The translations under genes and the position numbers were made by a program. A stretch of 64,000 nucleotides of DNA from an uncultured Lachnospiraceae bacterium (lineage in GTDB: Bacteria > Bacillota > Clostridia > Lachnospirales > Lachnospiraceae), in assembly GCA_910579465.1 (NCBI GenBank), contig CAJTUB010000006.1, positions 1-64,000 of the forward strand, read 5' to 3'. A model generated the notes under the pieces. The model was not told the origin of the DNA and searched no databases. It was given only the letters and a program-made list of their open reading frames with translations. This document shows, one piece after another, positions 50,733-60,133 of this stretch (its first letter is position 1; every line of letters starts with the position of its first letter).

Positions 50733-53303
50733 TCATGCGTTTCTTCCGCAGCACTTCTTATATTTTAATCCGGAGCCGCACGGGCAAGGGTCATTCGGCA
50801 TCACCTTCTTATCTGTGCGCTTCACCGGCCCCTTTGCAACCGTATCGTCACGGTTCGTTCCGGTTACCTTTGCCACCTGTTCACGCTCCACCTTCTGCTC
50901 GATACGTACATTCATTAACGCCTTTACAGTATCCTCGGCGATTGCCTCGGTCATCGCATTGAACATATCAAAGCCCTGGAACTTATACTCTGTAAGCGGG
51001 TCGCGCTGCCCGTATGCCTGCACGCCGATACCCTGACGGAGCTGGTCCATATCGTCAATGTGGTCCATCCACTTGTGGTCAATGACACGGAGCAGAATCA
51101 CACGCTCAATCTCACGCAACGCCTCTTTCTCCGGAAACTCTGCCTCCTTTGCCTCATAAAACCTGACTGCCTCCGCCTTCAGCTGCTGCACCAGCTCCTT
51201 CTTGCGCATATGCTTTTTCTGCTCTTCGGTCAGACGGACCGGCTCAATCGGCACAATCGGCAGCAGCATGGCATTTAACTCCCGGAGCTCCCAGTTTTCC
51301 GCGTCCTGGTCGTCGCTGATACAGGAATCCACGCAGCCTTCTACCACATCATTAATCATCTTAAAGACGGTTTCGCGCATATTAGCGCCTTCCAATACCT
51401 TTTTCCGTTCTGCATAAATAATCTCTCTCTGCTCGTTATTAACACGGTCATATTCGAGAAGATTTTTACGGATACCAAAATTGTTATTCTCTATCTTCTT
51501 CTGCGCCTTCTCCACGGCAGAGCTTAACATTTTATGCTCAATCTGCTCACCGTCTTCAAAGCCCAGCGAATTGAACATATTGATTAAACGTTCTGTACCA
51601 AACAGACGCATCAGGTCGTCCTCAAGCGAAATATAAAATCTGGACTCACCCGGGTCACCCTGACGTCCGGCACGTCCGCGCAGCTGGTTGTCGATACGTC
51701 TGGACTCATGGCGCTCCGTACCGATAATCTTTAAGCCGCCAAGCTCCTTGACGCCCTCGCCAAGCTTAATATCCGTACCACGGCCTGCCATATTCGTCGC
51801 AATCGTAACTGCGCCCATCTGCCCGGCATCGGCAATAATCTGTGCCTCCAGCTCGTGGAACTTTGCATTCAGCACCTTATGCGGCACATTCCTGCGATGA
51901 AGCATTTCGCTGAGCTCCTCGGAGGCCTCGATGGTAATCGTACCGACCAGAACCGGCTGACCGGTCTGGTTTGCCGCAATAATCTCCTCCACGATAGCCG
52001 CGAGCTTCTCACGGCGGCTCTTATAAACCGCATCCTCTTTATCCACACGGGCAATCGGACGGTTGGTCGGAATCTCTACAACATCCATGCCGTAAATTTC
52101 ACGGAACTCCTTTTCCTCGGTCAGCGCCGTACCTGTCATACCGCACTTTTTCTCATACTTATTGAAGAAGTTCTGGAAGGTAATTGTCGCAAGCGTTTTA
52201 CTCTCTCTTTTTACCTTTACATGCTCCTTTGCCTCGATTGCCTGGTGCAGACCGTCGGAATAACGCCTGCCCGGCATAATACGTCCGGTAAAGTCATCTA
52301 CAATCAGCACCTCGTCGTTCTGTACGACATAATCCTTATCCCGCGCCATCAGATAATGCGCACGCAGCGCAAGGATAATATTGTGCTGGATTTCCATATT
52401 CTCCGGGTCGGCAAGGTTCTCAATCCGGAAGAACTGCTCTACCTTCTGCACGCCTTCTTCCGTCAGGTTTACACTCTTATCCTTCTCATTGACAACAAAG
52501 TCGCCCTCCTCCTGCTGCTCCTCTCCCATGATAATCTCCATCTTGGAGAGCTCCTTTTCCGTACCTCTGACCAGCTGCCTTGCCAGAATATCACACATCT
52601 GATACAGGCTTGTGGACTTCCCGCTCTGCCCGGAAATAATTAACGGGGTACGCGCCTCATCAATCAATACGGAGTCCACCTCATCGATAATCGCATAATG
52701 CAGCCCCCGCATTACAAGCTGTTCCTTATAGATAACCATGTTATCACGCAGATAATCAAAGCCGAACTCATTGTTCGTGCCATAGGTAATATCACAGGCA
52801 TACGCCGCCCGGCGCTCGGTATTATCCATACTGTTTAAAATACAGCCTACCGTCAGGCCAAGGAACCGGAACACCTGTCCCATCCACTCCGAGTCACGCT
52901 TTGCCAGATAGTCATTAACCGTGACAATATGGACGCCCTCGCCGTCCAGTGCATTCAGATACGCCGGCAGAAGCTCGGTCTGGGTCTTACCCTCACCGGT
53001 ACGCATCTCCACGATACGCCCCTGATGCAAAATAATACCACCAAGAATCTGCACATCATAATGCCTTTGTCCGAGGACACGCTTCGTCGTCTCACGCACT
53101 ACGGCATAGGCCTCCGGCAGAAGGGAATCCTTCGTCTCCCCCTTTGCAAGACGCTCCTTAAACTCTACGGTCTTTGCGGAAAGCTCCTCATCCGACAATG
53201 CCGCTACCGTTGCCTCTAGTCCATTTATTTTCTCCAGAACCGGTCGAATCAATTTTATTTCTCTCTCACTGTGTGTTCCGAATATTTTCTGTATTAAACC
53301 CAT
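50733..53303 (-). CDS. secA: Protein translocase subunit SecA
   Basis: SecA is the ATPase motor of the general secretion pathway. It has Walker A MRTGEGKTQTELLPAYLNAL near residue 100, DEVDSVLIDEARTPLIIS, helicase-like motifs IATNMAGRGTDIKLGEGV and QLRGRAGRQGDPGES, and the C-terminal zinc-binding SEC-C motif CPCGSGLKYKKCC. Length (856) is normal. ATG 53303 (MGLIQKIFGTHSE) has AGGAGA upstream; six extra residues from an earlier codon are not supported. It is followed by prfB, the typical order, but hpf, normally next upstream, lies 5 kb away. Confidence 0.97.
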   Translation of the reverse strand: MGLIQKIFGTHSEREIKLIRPVLEKINGLEATVAALSDEELSAKTVEFKERLAKGETKDSLLPEAYAVVRETTKRVLGQRHYDVQILGGIILHQGRIVEMRTGEGKTQTELLPAYLNALDGEGVHIVTVNDYLAKRDSEWMGQVFRFLGLTVGCILNSMDNTERRAAYACDITYGTNNEFGFDYLRDNMVIYKEQLVMRGLHYAIIDEVDSVLIDEARTPLIISGQSGKSTSLYQMCDILARQLVRGTEKELSKMEIIMGEEQQEEGDFVVNEKDKSVNLTEEGVQKVEQFFRIENLADPENMEIQHNIILALRAHYLMARDKDYVVQNDEVLIVDDFTGRIMPGRRYSDGLHQAIEAKEHVKVKRESKTLATITFQNFFNKYEKKCGMTGTALTEEKEFREIYGMDVVEIPTNRPIARVDKEDAVYKSRREKLAAIVEEIIAANQTGQPVLVGTITIEASEELSEMLHRRNVPHKVLNAKFHELEAQIIADAGQMGAVTIATNMAGRGTDIKLGEGVKELGGLKIIGTERHESRRIDNQLRGRAGRQGDPGESRFYISLEDDLMRLFGTERLINMFNSLGFEDGEQIEHKMLSSAVEKAQKKIENNNFGIRKNLLEYDRVNNEQREIIYAERKKVLEGANMRETVFKMINDVVEGCVDSCISDDQDAENWELRELNAMLLPIVPIEPVRLTEEQKKHMRKKELVQQLKAEAVRFYEAKEAEFPEKEALREIERVILLRVIDHKWMDHIDDMDQLRQGIGVQAYGQRDPLTEYKFQGFDMFNAMTEAIAEDTVKALMNVRIEQKVEREQVAKVTGTNRDDTVAKGPVKRTDKKVMPNDPCPCGSGLKYKKCCGRNA

Positions 53304-53491
53304 CTGTTTTCTCCTAATCATTGCTGATTCTTACTTCTCTTATTACGTTTCCCCGCATGTCTCTTAGTACGAAAAGGTCACATGAAGTCCATAATAAGAT
53401 TATTGTAACATTACTTTTCCATTTATTCAACCTTTTCCTTCACTTTTTTATTCCCGGAGAAATTTTGCAGCCGATGCGGCAGAGTCTCTTT

Positions 53492-54946
53492 TCAGGAAAG
53501 CGAAATTGTATATTTCTGAATTGCCGTCACTGCTGTCCCGTCACAAAAAAAGCTGATTTCTTCTGCTTTTAGCGGCGTGTAGAGCGTTGTGCTTAAAACC
53601 TGCTCTCCGTCATTGACAAAGATTTCTGCAGAATATTTATCTAAAATCAGCCGGAACTTCGGCTGTTCCTTTGGATATTTTACCTTTACCCGCCTGTAAG
53701 CGATGGTATCACGAACCATGCCGGAACAGGTCCGGTCCAGTTCCAGCATATTTCTTTCCCGGTGATAGGTCAGGCTGGTATGAAACTGTTCATTCTGTGC
53801 AAAACGAATCGAAAATGTCTGGTAGTCCCCGCCTAATAGCTCCACTGTCATATCCAGCACACGGCCCCGGATTTCCGGCAGACAGCATTCCCCCGCAATC
53901 TCTTTTCCATTATAACGAACCGGTGCAGTATAATACCGCTCTATTTCATGGACAGGCCTCTGCACCATTTTCCCATCTACGAGTTTCAGTTCTCTCGGCA
54001 GCGTCATCATACATGCCCACCTTTGTCCTGCCGGACGGATATCGGAATCCCATGACTGCATCCACGCAATCATAATCCGTCTTCCGTCCGGTGCAAGCAT
54101 TGTCTGCGGGGCGTAAAAATCAAGTCCGTCATCCAGTGAATGAACCTGCCGGTAAGCAAATTCATGCTTTTCCCGTTGATATTCCCCGATAAAATAAACC
54201 GCATTATTCCCGTTGTGAAATTCCTCATCTGCATGCATTTCCTGGGGAGATGCAATTAACACATACTGCCCGTCCATGCAGAAGAAATCCGGGCATTCCC
54301 ACATGCTTCCGAGCTTGCCTGACGAATCACCCGCGAGCACCGATACATACTTCCACCTGCAGAAATCTTCCGAATGGAATAAGACGACCTGCGGCATCCC
54401 CTCATTTGTTTTATTCCCGGCGAGCATATAATACCCATCCGGCTCTTTCCAGATTTTCGGGTCCCGGAAATGCTCCCTGCTGAAACCTTCCGGCAGCATG
54501 GAGCCTGTAATTACAGGGTTTTGTCCGGATTTTTTATAACTACGTCCGTTACCGACTGCGATACATTGATTCTGATATTCCTTCTGCACTCCGTCACATT
54601 CCTCTTTCCGGACTCCGGTATAAACCAGTACATGTCCGGCTTCTGTTTCCATTCCCGAACCGGAAAAGCAGCCCGCCTCATCATAGGTCTGATCCGGCGC
54701 TAACGCAACCGGAAGACCTTCCCATTTTATGAAATCCTCTGTCACACAATGGCCCCAGTGCATCGGCCCCCACTGTGCGCTGTACGGATGATACTGGTAA
54801 AACAAATGGACTTTTCCCTGATATACGGAAAATCCATTTGGGTCGTTCATCCATCCGATGGGTGGAGCAACATGAAATACCGGCAATTCCTCTTGTGCCA
54901 CACAGTTTTCCTTCATATATTTATTTGCTTTTTCCAGCTGATTCAT
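53492..54946 (-). CDS. Glycoside hydrolase family 32 (sucrose-6-phosphate hydrolase/fructosidase)
   Basis: The 484-residue enzyme has the GH32 active site: WMNDPNGF (nucleophile Asp near residue 37), FSGSGM, FRDPKIW and MWECPDFF (acid/base Glu), plus a C-terminal beta-sandwich. No signal peptide is present, so it probably hydrolyses sucrose-6-phosphate or short fructans inside the cell. ATG 54946 (MNQLEKANKYMKENC) follows GGAGAACATGG; an open frame extends 65 codons upstream but its translation is unlike any family start. It sits between secA and a lipoprotein gene, unusual for this enzyme, which usually adjoins a PTS or MFS gene. Confidence 0.9.
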   Translation of the reverse strand: MNQLEKANKYMKENCVAQEELPVFHVAPPIGWMNDPNGFSVYQGKVHLFYQYHPYSAQWGPMHWGHCVTEDFIKWEGLPVALAPDQTYDEAGCFSGSGMETEAGHVLVYTGVRKEECDGVQKEYQNQCIAVGNGRSYKKSGQNPVITGSMLPEGFSREHFRDPKIWKEPDGYYMLAGNKTNEGMPQVVLFHSEDFCRWKYVSVLAGDSSGKLGSMWECPDFFCMDGQYVLIASPQEMHADEEFHNGNNAVYFIGEYQREKHEFAYRQVHSLDDGLDFYAPQTMLAPDGRRIMIAWMQSWDSDIRPAGQRWACMMTLPRELKLVDGKMVQRPVHEIERYYTAPVRYNGKEIAGECCLPEIRGRVLDMTVELLGGDYQTFSIRFAQNEQFHTSLTYHRERNMLELDRTCSGMVRDTIAYRRVKVKYPKEQPKFRLILDKYSAEIFVNDGEQVLSTTLYTPLKAEEISFFCDGTAVTAIQKYTISLS

Positions 54947-55205
54947 CCATGTTCTCCTTCCTGCCATAAGACCATTCCCGCTTCCATTTCTTCCATTATA
55001 CCACATATCCTGGAGCCATACTATAAAATACGGAAACTTGAGAACATGTGGAGCCATACTCCTCCCATCCTTCAAACAACGTGTGCAATCAGGAAAAGGG
55101 GGCGGTCTCTTCCTTTCTTTTTGCCAAATAAAATTTTGCAATAACTTAAATTCTTTTGTTTTCCTCAGCCTCTTTTTTGACCAATATCTCTATCAGAGAA
55201 AAACA

Positions 55206-55243
55206 AAAAAGGCTGCGCACTAATTACTTAGTGCAACAGCCCC
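55206..55243 (-). terminator. Terminator of the lipoprotein gene
   Basis: GGCTGTTGCACTAA pairs with TTAGTGCGCAGCC on the minus strand around a GTAA loop, followed by six T. It lies just past the stop at 55257. Confidence 0.85.
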
Positions 55244-55256
55244 AAGAGACACCTTA

Positions 55257-56561
55257 TCAATCGGAATCTGCTCTCCCCGCTCCAGAGTCAGCATTGGAAG
55301 CAGTTCCCGTAAGCATAAAACGCAGCAGAGAGTCATGATACCTGCCTGCCCGGCTGACTGGAACCGCTTTTACGGCACCGTCCGCCGCAATCGCACAGTA
55401 GTGCTCATGCCGGTCAAATACGTCGAGGACCTGTTCCTCTTCTCCTCCCTGGTAAACAACTGCCAAATCCCATTTTGTAAGAACACATACCCCGCGGTTC
55501 GGGGAATATTCCACTGCTTCTATCCCATTGATAGCGGCAGGGCGAACTACAAACTGCTCCCTTACTGGCATTTCGTCCGCGTAGATTACAAATGTTTTAT
55601 CCCCATAGTCATGATTGCTTCTTGTATAAAACACCCGGACCGCGTAGCCTTTCTGCCCTTTCTCATTATATCCTGCTTCTTCCTTTTCCGATATCTGGAC
55701 CCTGAAAAGCTCCAATTCCCCAAATTCGCTGTTTGCCAGACACTCTGTCCAATACTCCTCCGAAAAAGGGAATTGCGGTTCCTTCCGGTTCGTAAACTCC
55801 ACCGGGGTCTGCTGTTTCACTACCAATTCCCCGTTTACATATTCACTTTCATAATAAACAAGAACGCCGTCTTCATTAATCCTATAAAATGACACTCCGT
55901 GCCTCTCATCCACAGAACCCCAGAGCGTCATATCCGCGTCAAGAATCATGGAACCTACTATGGTATCATCCAAGGAAAGGGCAGCCAACGGTGCACCAGA
56001 AACTGAAAGCAAGTCAATCCGGCCCGCATAAAACCCGATGTTGGTTAATGCAGGACAGTTTTCAATCTGAAGCGTCCCAATCGGTCCCCACCCTTCCGAA
56101 CCGCCAAAAGCCTGCAGCACCGGATGATTCCGGATTATTACCTGCCTTGCAGAAAAATTTTCAGCATCTATATCTGTCAGATTTGGAAAATATTCAAACC
56201 CGTCCAGACATTCTTCACTAAAATTATAGCCACCGGGCTGCATTTTTGTCACGGCTCCCCGCTCCGTCCAGGAAAGGAATCCATCTGAATCCTTATCATA
56301 TTCCTCTTTGATAAACTCCCGGAATACCGCGCTCGTAAAATGCGTCTCATCAATTGGAATCGCTGGCTCCGTTAGAGAAGGTGTCTTTGTCACCTCCGGC
56401 GTCACAGCTACGGTTACTTCGGGGGTAAGAGACGAAGTTCCCATACTCACTGTCAGGGTTACTCTCCCGCCACTCTCCTGCCCTTTCTGACAGGCGCAGA
56501 GCGCACCTGTCAGAATCCAGAAAAGGAGCATATTCTTCACTGTTTTTCGTATCCTTTTCAT
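55257..56561 (-). CDS. Lipoprotein with EF-hand-like and leucine-rich segments
   Basis: The 434-residue protein has a signal ending ILTGALCACQKG, with a lipobox (ALCAC), so it is exported and lipidated. A Thr/Pro-rich stretch follows, then DKDSDGFLSWTERGAV, an EF-hand/dockerin-like calcium loop near residue 85, then leucine-rich-like lines (YFPNLTDIDAENFSA, IGTLQIENCPALTNIGFYAG, LLSVSGAPLAALSLDDTIV). The C-terminal half is beta-rich and not recognised. It may bind ligand or matrix at the cell surface. It is a single gene with its own terminator. Confidence 0.7.
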   Translation of the reverse strand: MKRIRKTVKNMLLFWILTGALCACQKGQESGGRVTLTVSMGTSSLTPEVTVAVTPEVTKTPSLTEPAIPIDETHFTSAVFREFIKEEYDKDSDGFLSWTERGAVTKMQPGGYNFSEECLDGFEYFPNLTDIDAENFSARQVIIRNHPVLQAFGGSEGWGPIGTLQIENCPALTNIGFYAGRIDLLSVSGAPLAALSLDDTIVGSMILDADMTLWGSVDERHGVSFYRINEDGVLVYYESEYVNGELVVKQQTPVEFTNRKEPQFPFSEEYWTECLANSEFGELELFRVQISEKEEAGYNEKGQKGYAVRVFYTRSNHDYGDKTFVIYADEMPVREQFVVRPAAINGIEAVEYSPNRGVCVLTKWDLAVVYQGGEEEQVLDVFDRHEHYCAIAADGAVKAVPVSRAGRYHDSLLRFMLTGTASNADSGAGRADSD

Positions 56562-56690
56562 TCTATCCTCCTAATATTCACTTGCCTTTAATTTCGGTCT
56601 GTTATACGTTCTTCCACTATTGTTAAAAGTTCCAATGATATACTACCATTGAACTGTCATAAAAGAAATTACTTTTTTTTGGGGGGTGAT

Positions 56691-56730
56691 TTTCGTTGCT
56701 TTTCGTTGGTTTTCGTTGGTTTTTGTTGCT
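56691..56730. repeat. Four tandem 10-bp units
   Basis: TTTCGTTGCT, TTTCGTTGGT, TTTCGTTGGT and TTTTGTTGCT lie head to tail. A homopolymer junction of eight T and six G lies just before, near 56672-56686. There is no gene here; slippage-prone DNA of this type may affect the lipoprotein promoter, which reads away on the minus strand. Confidence 0.8.
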
Positions 56731-56821
56731 CTTCTGCGGCTTTTTGTCTTTTACTCCTTTTATCTTTTATCATAGAACAATAAAACGCCTTTGACAATGG
56801 TATAATGCAAAGTAAAAATTT

Positions 56822-57477
56822 TTAGATTTTCCAGTGTATCACGCGCTCGGTGCTGGTGGCCTCGATTTTGGAAATCAGCGTATCCACAACGCGCCGTTTA
56901 TCGTCAAAACTAACCTCGTCCCAATTTTCCAGATAGCCCGATATGCTTTCAACCTGAGAACTTGAAACAGAATTAGCGGTGAGGTCGGCCACTAGCTTTA
57001 ACTGCTTTTGCCGCTCCGTGTCCAATTCTTCAATGCGGCTGTTTGCATACTGCAACAAGAGAGGGTTTGCCCCCGTCAGCGTCTGAAATTCCCCCTCCCG
57101 GTCTTGGTATAAGTAACAGCTATAATTGCCCGTGAACAATTCCGGGGGCTTTCGATTTTCGCACCCTGAGCCTTGAAGTGTTCGTAAATATCCATATCGG
57201 CCTGGAAGTAAACCGGGCTCCGCAGAAGCTGCGCCACAAATCCCCGTTTCAGCGTTTTCCCATACACTTGAATTTCATTCTCGGTGAAATAACGTGTAAT
57301 ATCGCCGTAGGAGGTTTCGGGCTCCGTATCAAAACCGTATGGAGCCCAGCCCCGCATATAGTAGCCCTTGGCACACCGGGAATAAAAGGCGTCTGTCACC
57401 CGCATCTGGATGCTTTCCCGTTCCATTTGGACGAACACGATGCAGATATTGAGCATCACCGCCTTTTAGCTCGTAAC
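56822..57477 (-). pseudogene. Large serine recombinase, truncated and frameshifted
   Basis: Two overlapping frames together give part of a large serine recombinase. The upper part (to 57076) reads FVQMERESIQMRVTDAFYSR, the end of the catalytic domain, then the recombinase domain GYYMRGWAPYGFDTEPETS and RGFVAQLLRSPVYFQADMDIY. After a frameshift near 57110 the coiled-coil part follows (LYQDREGEFQTLTGANPLLL, then RIEELDTERQKQLKLVADL). The N-terminal catalytic Ser region is absent upstream of about 57470. Such enzymes integrate phages and conjugative elements; this one is dead. It lies between secA and hpf, so an element probably once entered here. Confidence 0.85.
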
Positions 57478-57501
57478 GGCAAAATTCAAATTGAGTTTGC
57501 A

Positions 57502-57822
57502 TCAAGTGGGTAATTTATGGCAATATATATCAATTTCATTCATTGATAACAGTTCTTGTAGAACGGATTTTATAATCTCTTCGGACATCTCAGCTACCAA
57601 AATCATATCCGTTGCACAAAAATATATGCCATTTAAGCATTCACCGGATAATTGATTTTTCTTTCGTAGGGTTTCGATATTTTGGTAAGTGAAAAATGTA
57701 GCTACCCACTTGCTGCCGTCGTTTAATTCAAAAATAACATCTGAATTGCAGTCAAAACGGTCAACTAAATTTTGTCTTTCCGAAAATTCACACCATATTT
57801 TTTCTATGGAAACCTTTTTCAT
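57502..57822 (-). CDS. Hypothetical protein, 106 aa
   Basis: ATG 57822 opens a 106-residue frame with an AAGGAG-type site nearby. The translation (MKKVSIEKIWCEFSERQNLV, later SDVIFELNDGSKWVATFFTY and ILVAEMSEEIIKSVLQELLS) looks like a folded soluble protein with mixed alpha/beta character. I recognise no family. Its position just upstream of the dead recombinase suggests it belonged to the same mobile element. Confidence 0.6.
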   Translation of the reverse strand: MKKVSIEKIWCEFSERQNLVDRFDCNSDVIFELNDGSKWVATFFTYQNIETLRKKNQLSGECLNGIYFCATDMILVAEMSEEIIKSVLQELLSMNEIDIYCHKLPT

Positions 57823-58077
57823 TGTAGATACTCCTTGTTACTTTTGGTATTCAGTCTACCACAACAGTTGCCATTTTTCCACCCTCCACTTTGCATAAAA
57901 TGCGCAAATATAAAGAAAAGCGCGGGGACAACGATTGCTTTCTCCGTCCATATCGCACAGAAACCGCCGCTTTAAGTTTTCCCCAATAGCGGCAGTCTGC
58001 TGTAGGCTGGCTCTATTCTTTATGTGTCGTGTTATCATGCCCTTGTCAAACACAATAAACTTTCCCGTTACACAAAG
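57823..58077. other. Mobile-element leader remnant
   Basis: A minus-strand frame through here (SLQQTAAIGENLKRRFLCDM onwards) and a GGAGGGTGG site before ATGGC near 57870 resemble the upstream region of a mobile gene, but the coding continuation after that ATG ends after seven codons. I read this as decayed DNA of the same insertion rather than a gene. Confidence 0.35.
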
Positions 58078-58105
58078 CCGCCGCACGGCAGCTGCCGTGC
58101 GGCGG
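58078..58105. terminator. Long perfect palindrome after hpf
   Basis: CCGCCGCACGGCAG and CTGCCGTGCGGCGG are exact inverted copies with no loop (28 bp). It follows hpf by about 40 bases on the minus strand. The T run after it is weak, so it may act as a terminator by stem strength alone or be an element end. Confidence 0.6.
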
Positions 58106-58148
58106 TTTACTAAAAGAAGGGGAACAGTGCGGCCTGTGGCCGCCGGAA

Positions 58149-58676
58149 TCAATACTCCGGTTCAATTAAACCGTAAGTATTACCTTTTCTCTTATAGACA
58201 ACATTGACCTCGTCTGTCTCCGCATTGCGGAATACAAAGAAATCATGTCCGAGCAGCTCCATCTGTACACAGGCCTCTTCGATATCCATCGGCTTAATCG
58301 CAAACTTCTTGGAACGCACAATCTTAATCTCGTCCTCGCTGCCGGTCTCCTCCTCGATGAACATCTGGCTGAGCGCCATTGCCGACTGCTTCTTGTCTAC
58401 CAGCTTATTCTTATACTTTCTCAGCTGGCGCTCCAGAACTGCCTCTACCAAATCTATCGATGCATACATATCGCTGCTTACCTGCTCTGCACGGATAATC
58501 GTTCCTTTAATCGGTATGGTAACCTCGATGCGCTGTCTTTCCTTTTCTACACTTAAGGTAACATTGACTTCCGTATCCGGCATAAAGTAACGCTCTAACT
58601 TTGACAGCTTGTCAATGACCGCTTCTCTTAATCCGTTTGTAACCTCAATATTTTTTCCACTTACCGTATAGTTCAT
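58149..58676 (-). CDS. hpf: Ribosome hibernation promoting factor, long form
   Basis: The 175-residue protein has the N-terminal S30AE/HPF domain (MNYTVSGKNIEVTNGLREAV ... KLERYFMPDTEVNVTLSVEK) and the C-terminal dimerisation domain of long HPF (IVRSKKFAIKPMDIEEACVQ, LGHDFFVFRNAETDEVNVVY). It pairs 70S ribosomes into inactive 100S dimers in stationary phase. The ATG at 58676 has AAGGAGC upstream; extra upstream codons do not resemble the family. In many Firmicutes hpf directly precedes secA; here 5 kb of other genes and mobile DNA lie between. Confidence 0.95.
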   Translation of the reverse strand: MNYTVSGKNIEVTNGLREAVIDKLSKLERYFMPDTEVNVTLSVEKERQRIEVTIPIKGTIIRAEQVSSDMYASIDLVEAVLERQLRKYKNKLVDKKQSAMALSQMFIEEETGSEDEIKIVRSKKFAIKPMDIEEACVQMELLGHDFFVFRNAETDEVNVVYKRKGNTYGLIEPEY

Positions 58677-59239
58677 ATGCCTCAGCTCCTTTTCCCGTTT
58701 TTCACTCTGTCTTACAGAAATGAAGCAGCTCCTTCTCTTCTCCTGCTTCTTGAGGAAATTATACCACATTCTCCCCAAAATAACAAGTACAATTTTAAAA
58801 ATCATATTCTATTGTTTGTTTATTTTTATAATTTGTTTAATAATACATTTCTTTTTTCTGGCATTCTGTATTTACTGCCAATTGCCGGATGAACTTTTAT
58901 TTTTGCAAAAATGTGTCAACAGAATGCCTTACTTTTTTTCTTGCCTTTTTGTGATTTTATCACAAATTCCAAAACAAACTTTCGAACTTGACAAGCTTTC
59001 CCTTATACCACACTTGTGGTACTTTTTTGTGAATATTGTGGATAACTTCGTGTATAACTATGTTTTCTGCGGACTTTTTGCCTTTTCCCCTGGGGATAAG
59101 GTTGTGGTTTTCCACAACCCGCATTTGCAAAAAATTTTGCATCTTTCGTTTTTCCTGCTTCTTTTTGTGAAGTTTGCACAAAAAGCAAGTTGTCAATAGA
59201 AGTTTAAGATTTTCTTATTTTCTGTATTTTCAAAAAATT
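58677..59239. other. AT-rich region with three dyads and DnaA-box-like sites
   Basis: No gene is supported. The segment contains TTTGTGAT/ATCACAAA (58948-58966), TACCACA/TGTGGTA (59006-59021) and GGTTGTGG/CCACAACC (59100-59119). TGTGGATAA (59037-59045) is a perfect reverse DnaA box; TGGGGATAA (59091-59099) and TTTTCCACA (59108-59116) are each one base off. Long A/T runs occur between. See the finding. Confidence 0.55.
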
Positions 59240-60133
59240 CTACCACGGGAATTGGTACGGCTTCCTGTATCGTAAGGTCCGGAAGGTATAGCCCTCTTCG
59301 GTCAGTTTTTTCAAAATTTCCGGCAGCACCTCTGCCGTCAGGTTACTTCCCGGCGAATCATGCAGCAGGATAATCGGCTGCTTCTGTCCGTCTATCGCAT
59401 CAAAAATATGCTTTTTAATTGAATACGCCGTTGGCGTTCCGACAGCATCCTCGCCGCTTATAGTCCAGTCATAGCCCATAAAGCCGCGTCTGGAAAGCTC
59501 CTCCCGCAGCTCCTCCCGGATGGGATTTATGTATACGCTGTAGCTGCCGCCCGGAAAACGGAAAATGGCAGGACATTCCCCGAATGCCTCTACAAAACGG
59601 GCTGCCAGCTTATCATAATCGGTCAAAAAGGCTTCTGCCGAACGATAAATTTTATCATAGCGGTGCGTTTCCGTATGCATTCCGAGCATATGTCCCTCGT
59701 CTAACGCGCGTTTGGCAATTTCGATTCCATCCTCCGTCAGATTTTCCCCGATAACAAAAAAGGTAGCACAGGCATTGTATTCTGCCAGCGTATCAAGTAT
59801 TTTCACCGTATTCCTGCTCGGACCGTCGTCAAAGGTCAGAAATACGACCTTTTCCGGCAGCTCCTCTTCCTGTACCTCTCCCTTCGCATAGAGATACGGA
59901 TAGGCTTCTGTCTTGCTTACAATGTCCTCCTCGTGCTTTTTTTCCTCTGTTTTTTCCCCTTTTGTTTCTGCCGCTGCGTTTTCCGCCAGCACATTTTCCA
60001 ACAGCTTTTCCGCTTCCGCTTCTGCCGGGCTCTGCTCCCTTTTCCCCCGTTCCGGCAGCCCCAATACTGCCATGTTTGCAAGCAGCAGCGCGACCAGAAG
60101 CGTTGCGCCGCGTACGATTTTCCGTTTCAGCAT
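59240..60133 (-). CDS. Polysaccharide deacetylase (NodB domain), membrane-anchored
   Basis: The 297-residue protein starts with a membrane anchor or signal (MLKRKIVRGATLLVALLLAN), then a Glu/Ala/Lys-rich linker, and a NodB domain from about residue 100: VVFLTFDDGPSRNTVKIL (catalytic Asp), MLGMHTETHRYDKIY (metal His), FRFPGGSY and PIILLHDSPGS. Such enzymes remove N-acetyl groups from peptidoglycan or other cell-surface glycans outside the cell. ATG 60133 has GGCGGGGC nearby; a codon eight residues earlier is weaker. It follows purE, with about 95 bases between. Confidence 0.9.
   Translation of the reverse strand: MLKRKIVRGATLLVALLLANMAVLGLPERGKREQSPAEAEAEKLLENVLAENAAAETKGEKTEEKKHEEDIVSKTEAYPYLYAKGEVQEEELPEKVVFLTFDDGPSRNTVKILDTLAEYNACATFFVIGENLTEDGIEIAKRALDEGHMLGMHTETHRYDKIYRSAEAFLTDYDKLAARFVEAFGECPAIFRFPGGSYSVYINPIREELREELSRRGFMGYDWTISGEDAVGTPTAYSIKKHIFDAIDGQKQPIILLHDSPGSNLTAEVLPEILKKLTEEGYTFRTLRYRKPYQFPW

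Noticed and set aside
57856..58152. 98-codon minus-strand frame beside hpf
   Set aside because: It crosses the 28-bp palindrome, has no clear start site and looks like mobile-element debris.
58948..59119. Chromosomal replication origin
   Set aside because: Genes on both sides are on the same strand and dnaA/dnaN are absent, so only DnaA-box-like sites are reported.
58960..59196. 78-codon minus-strand frame in the dyad region
   Set aside because: It runs through the stem-loops and DnaA-box-like sites and lacks a ribosome-binding site.
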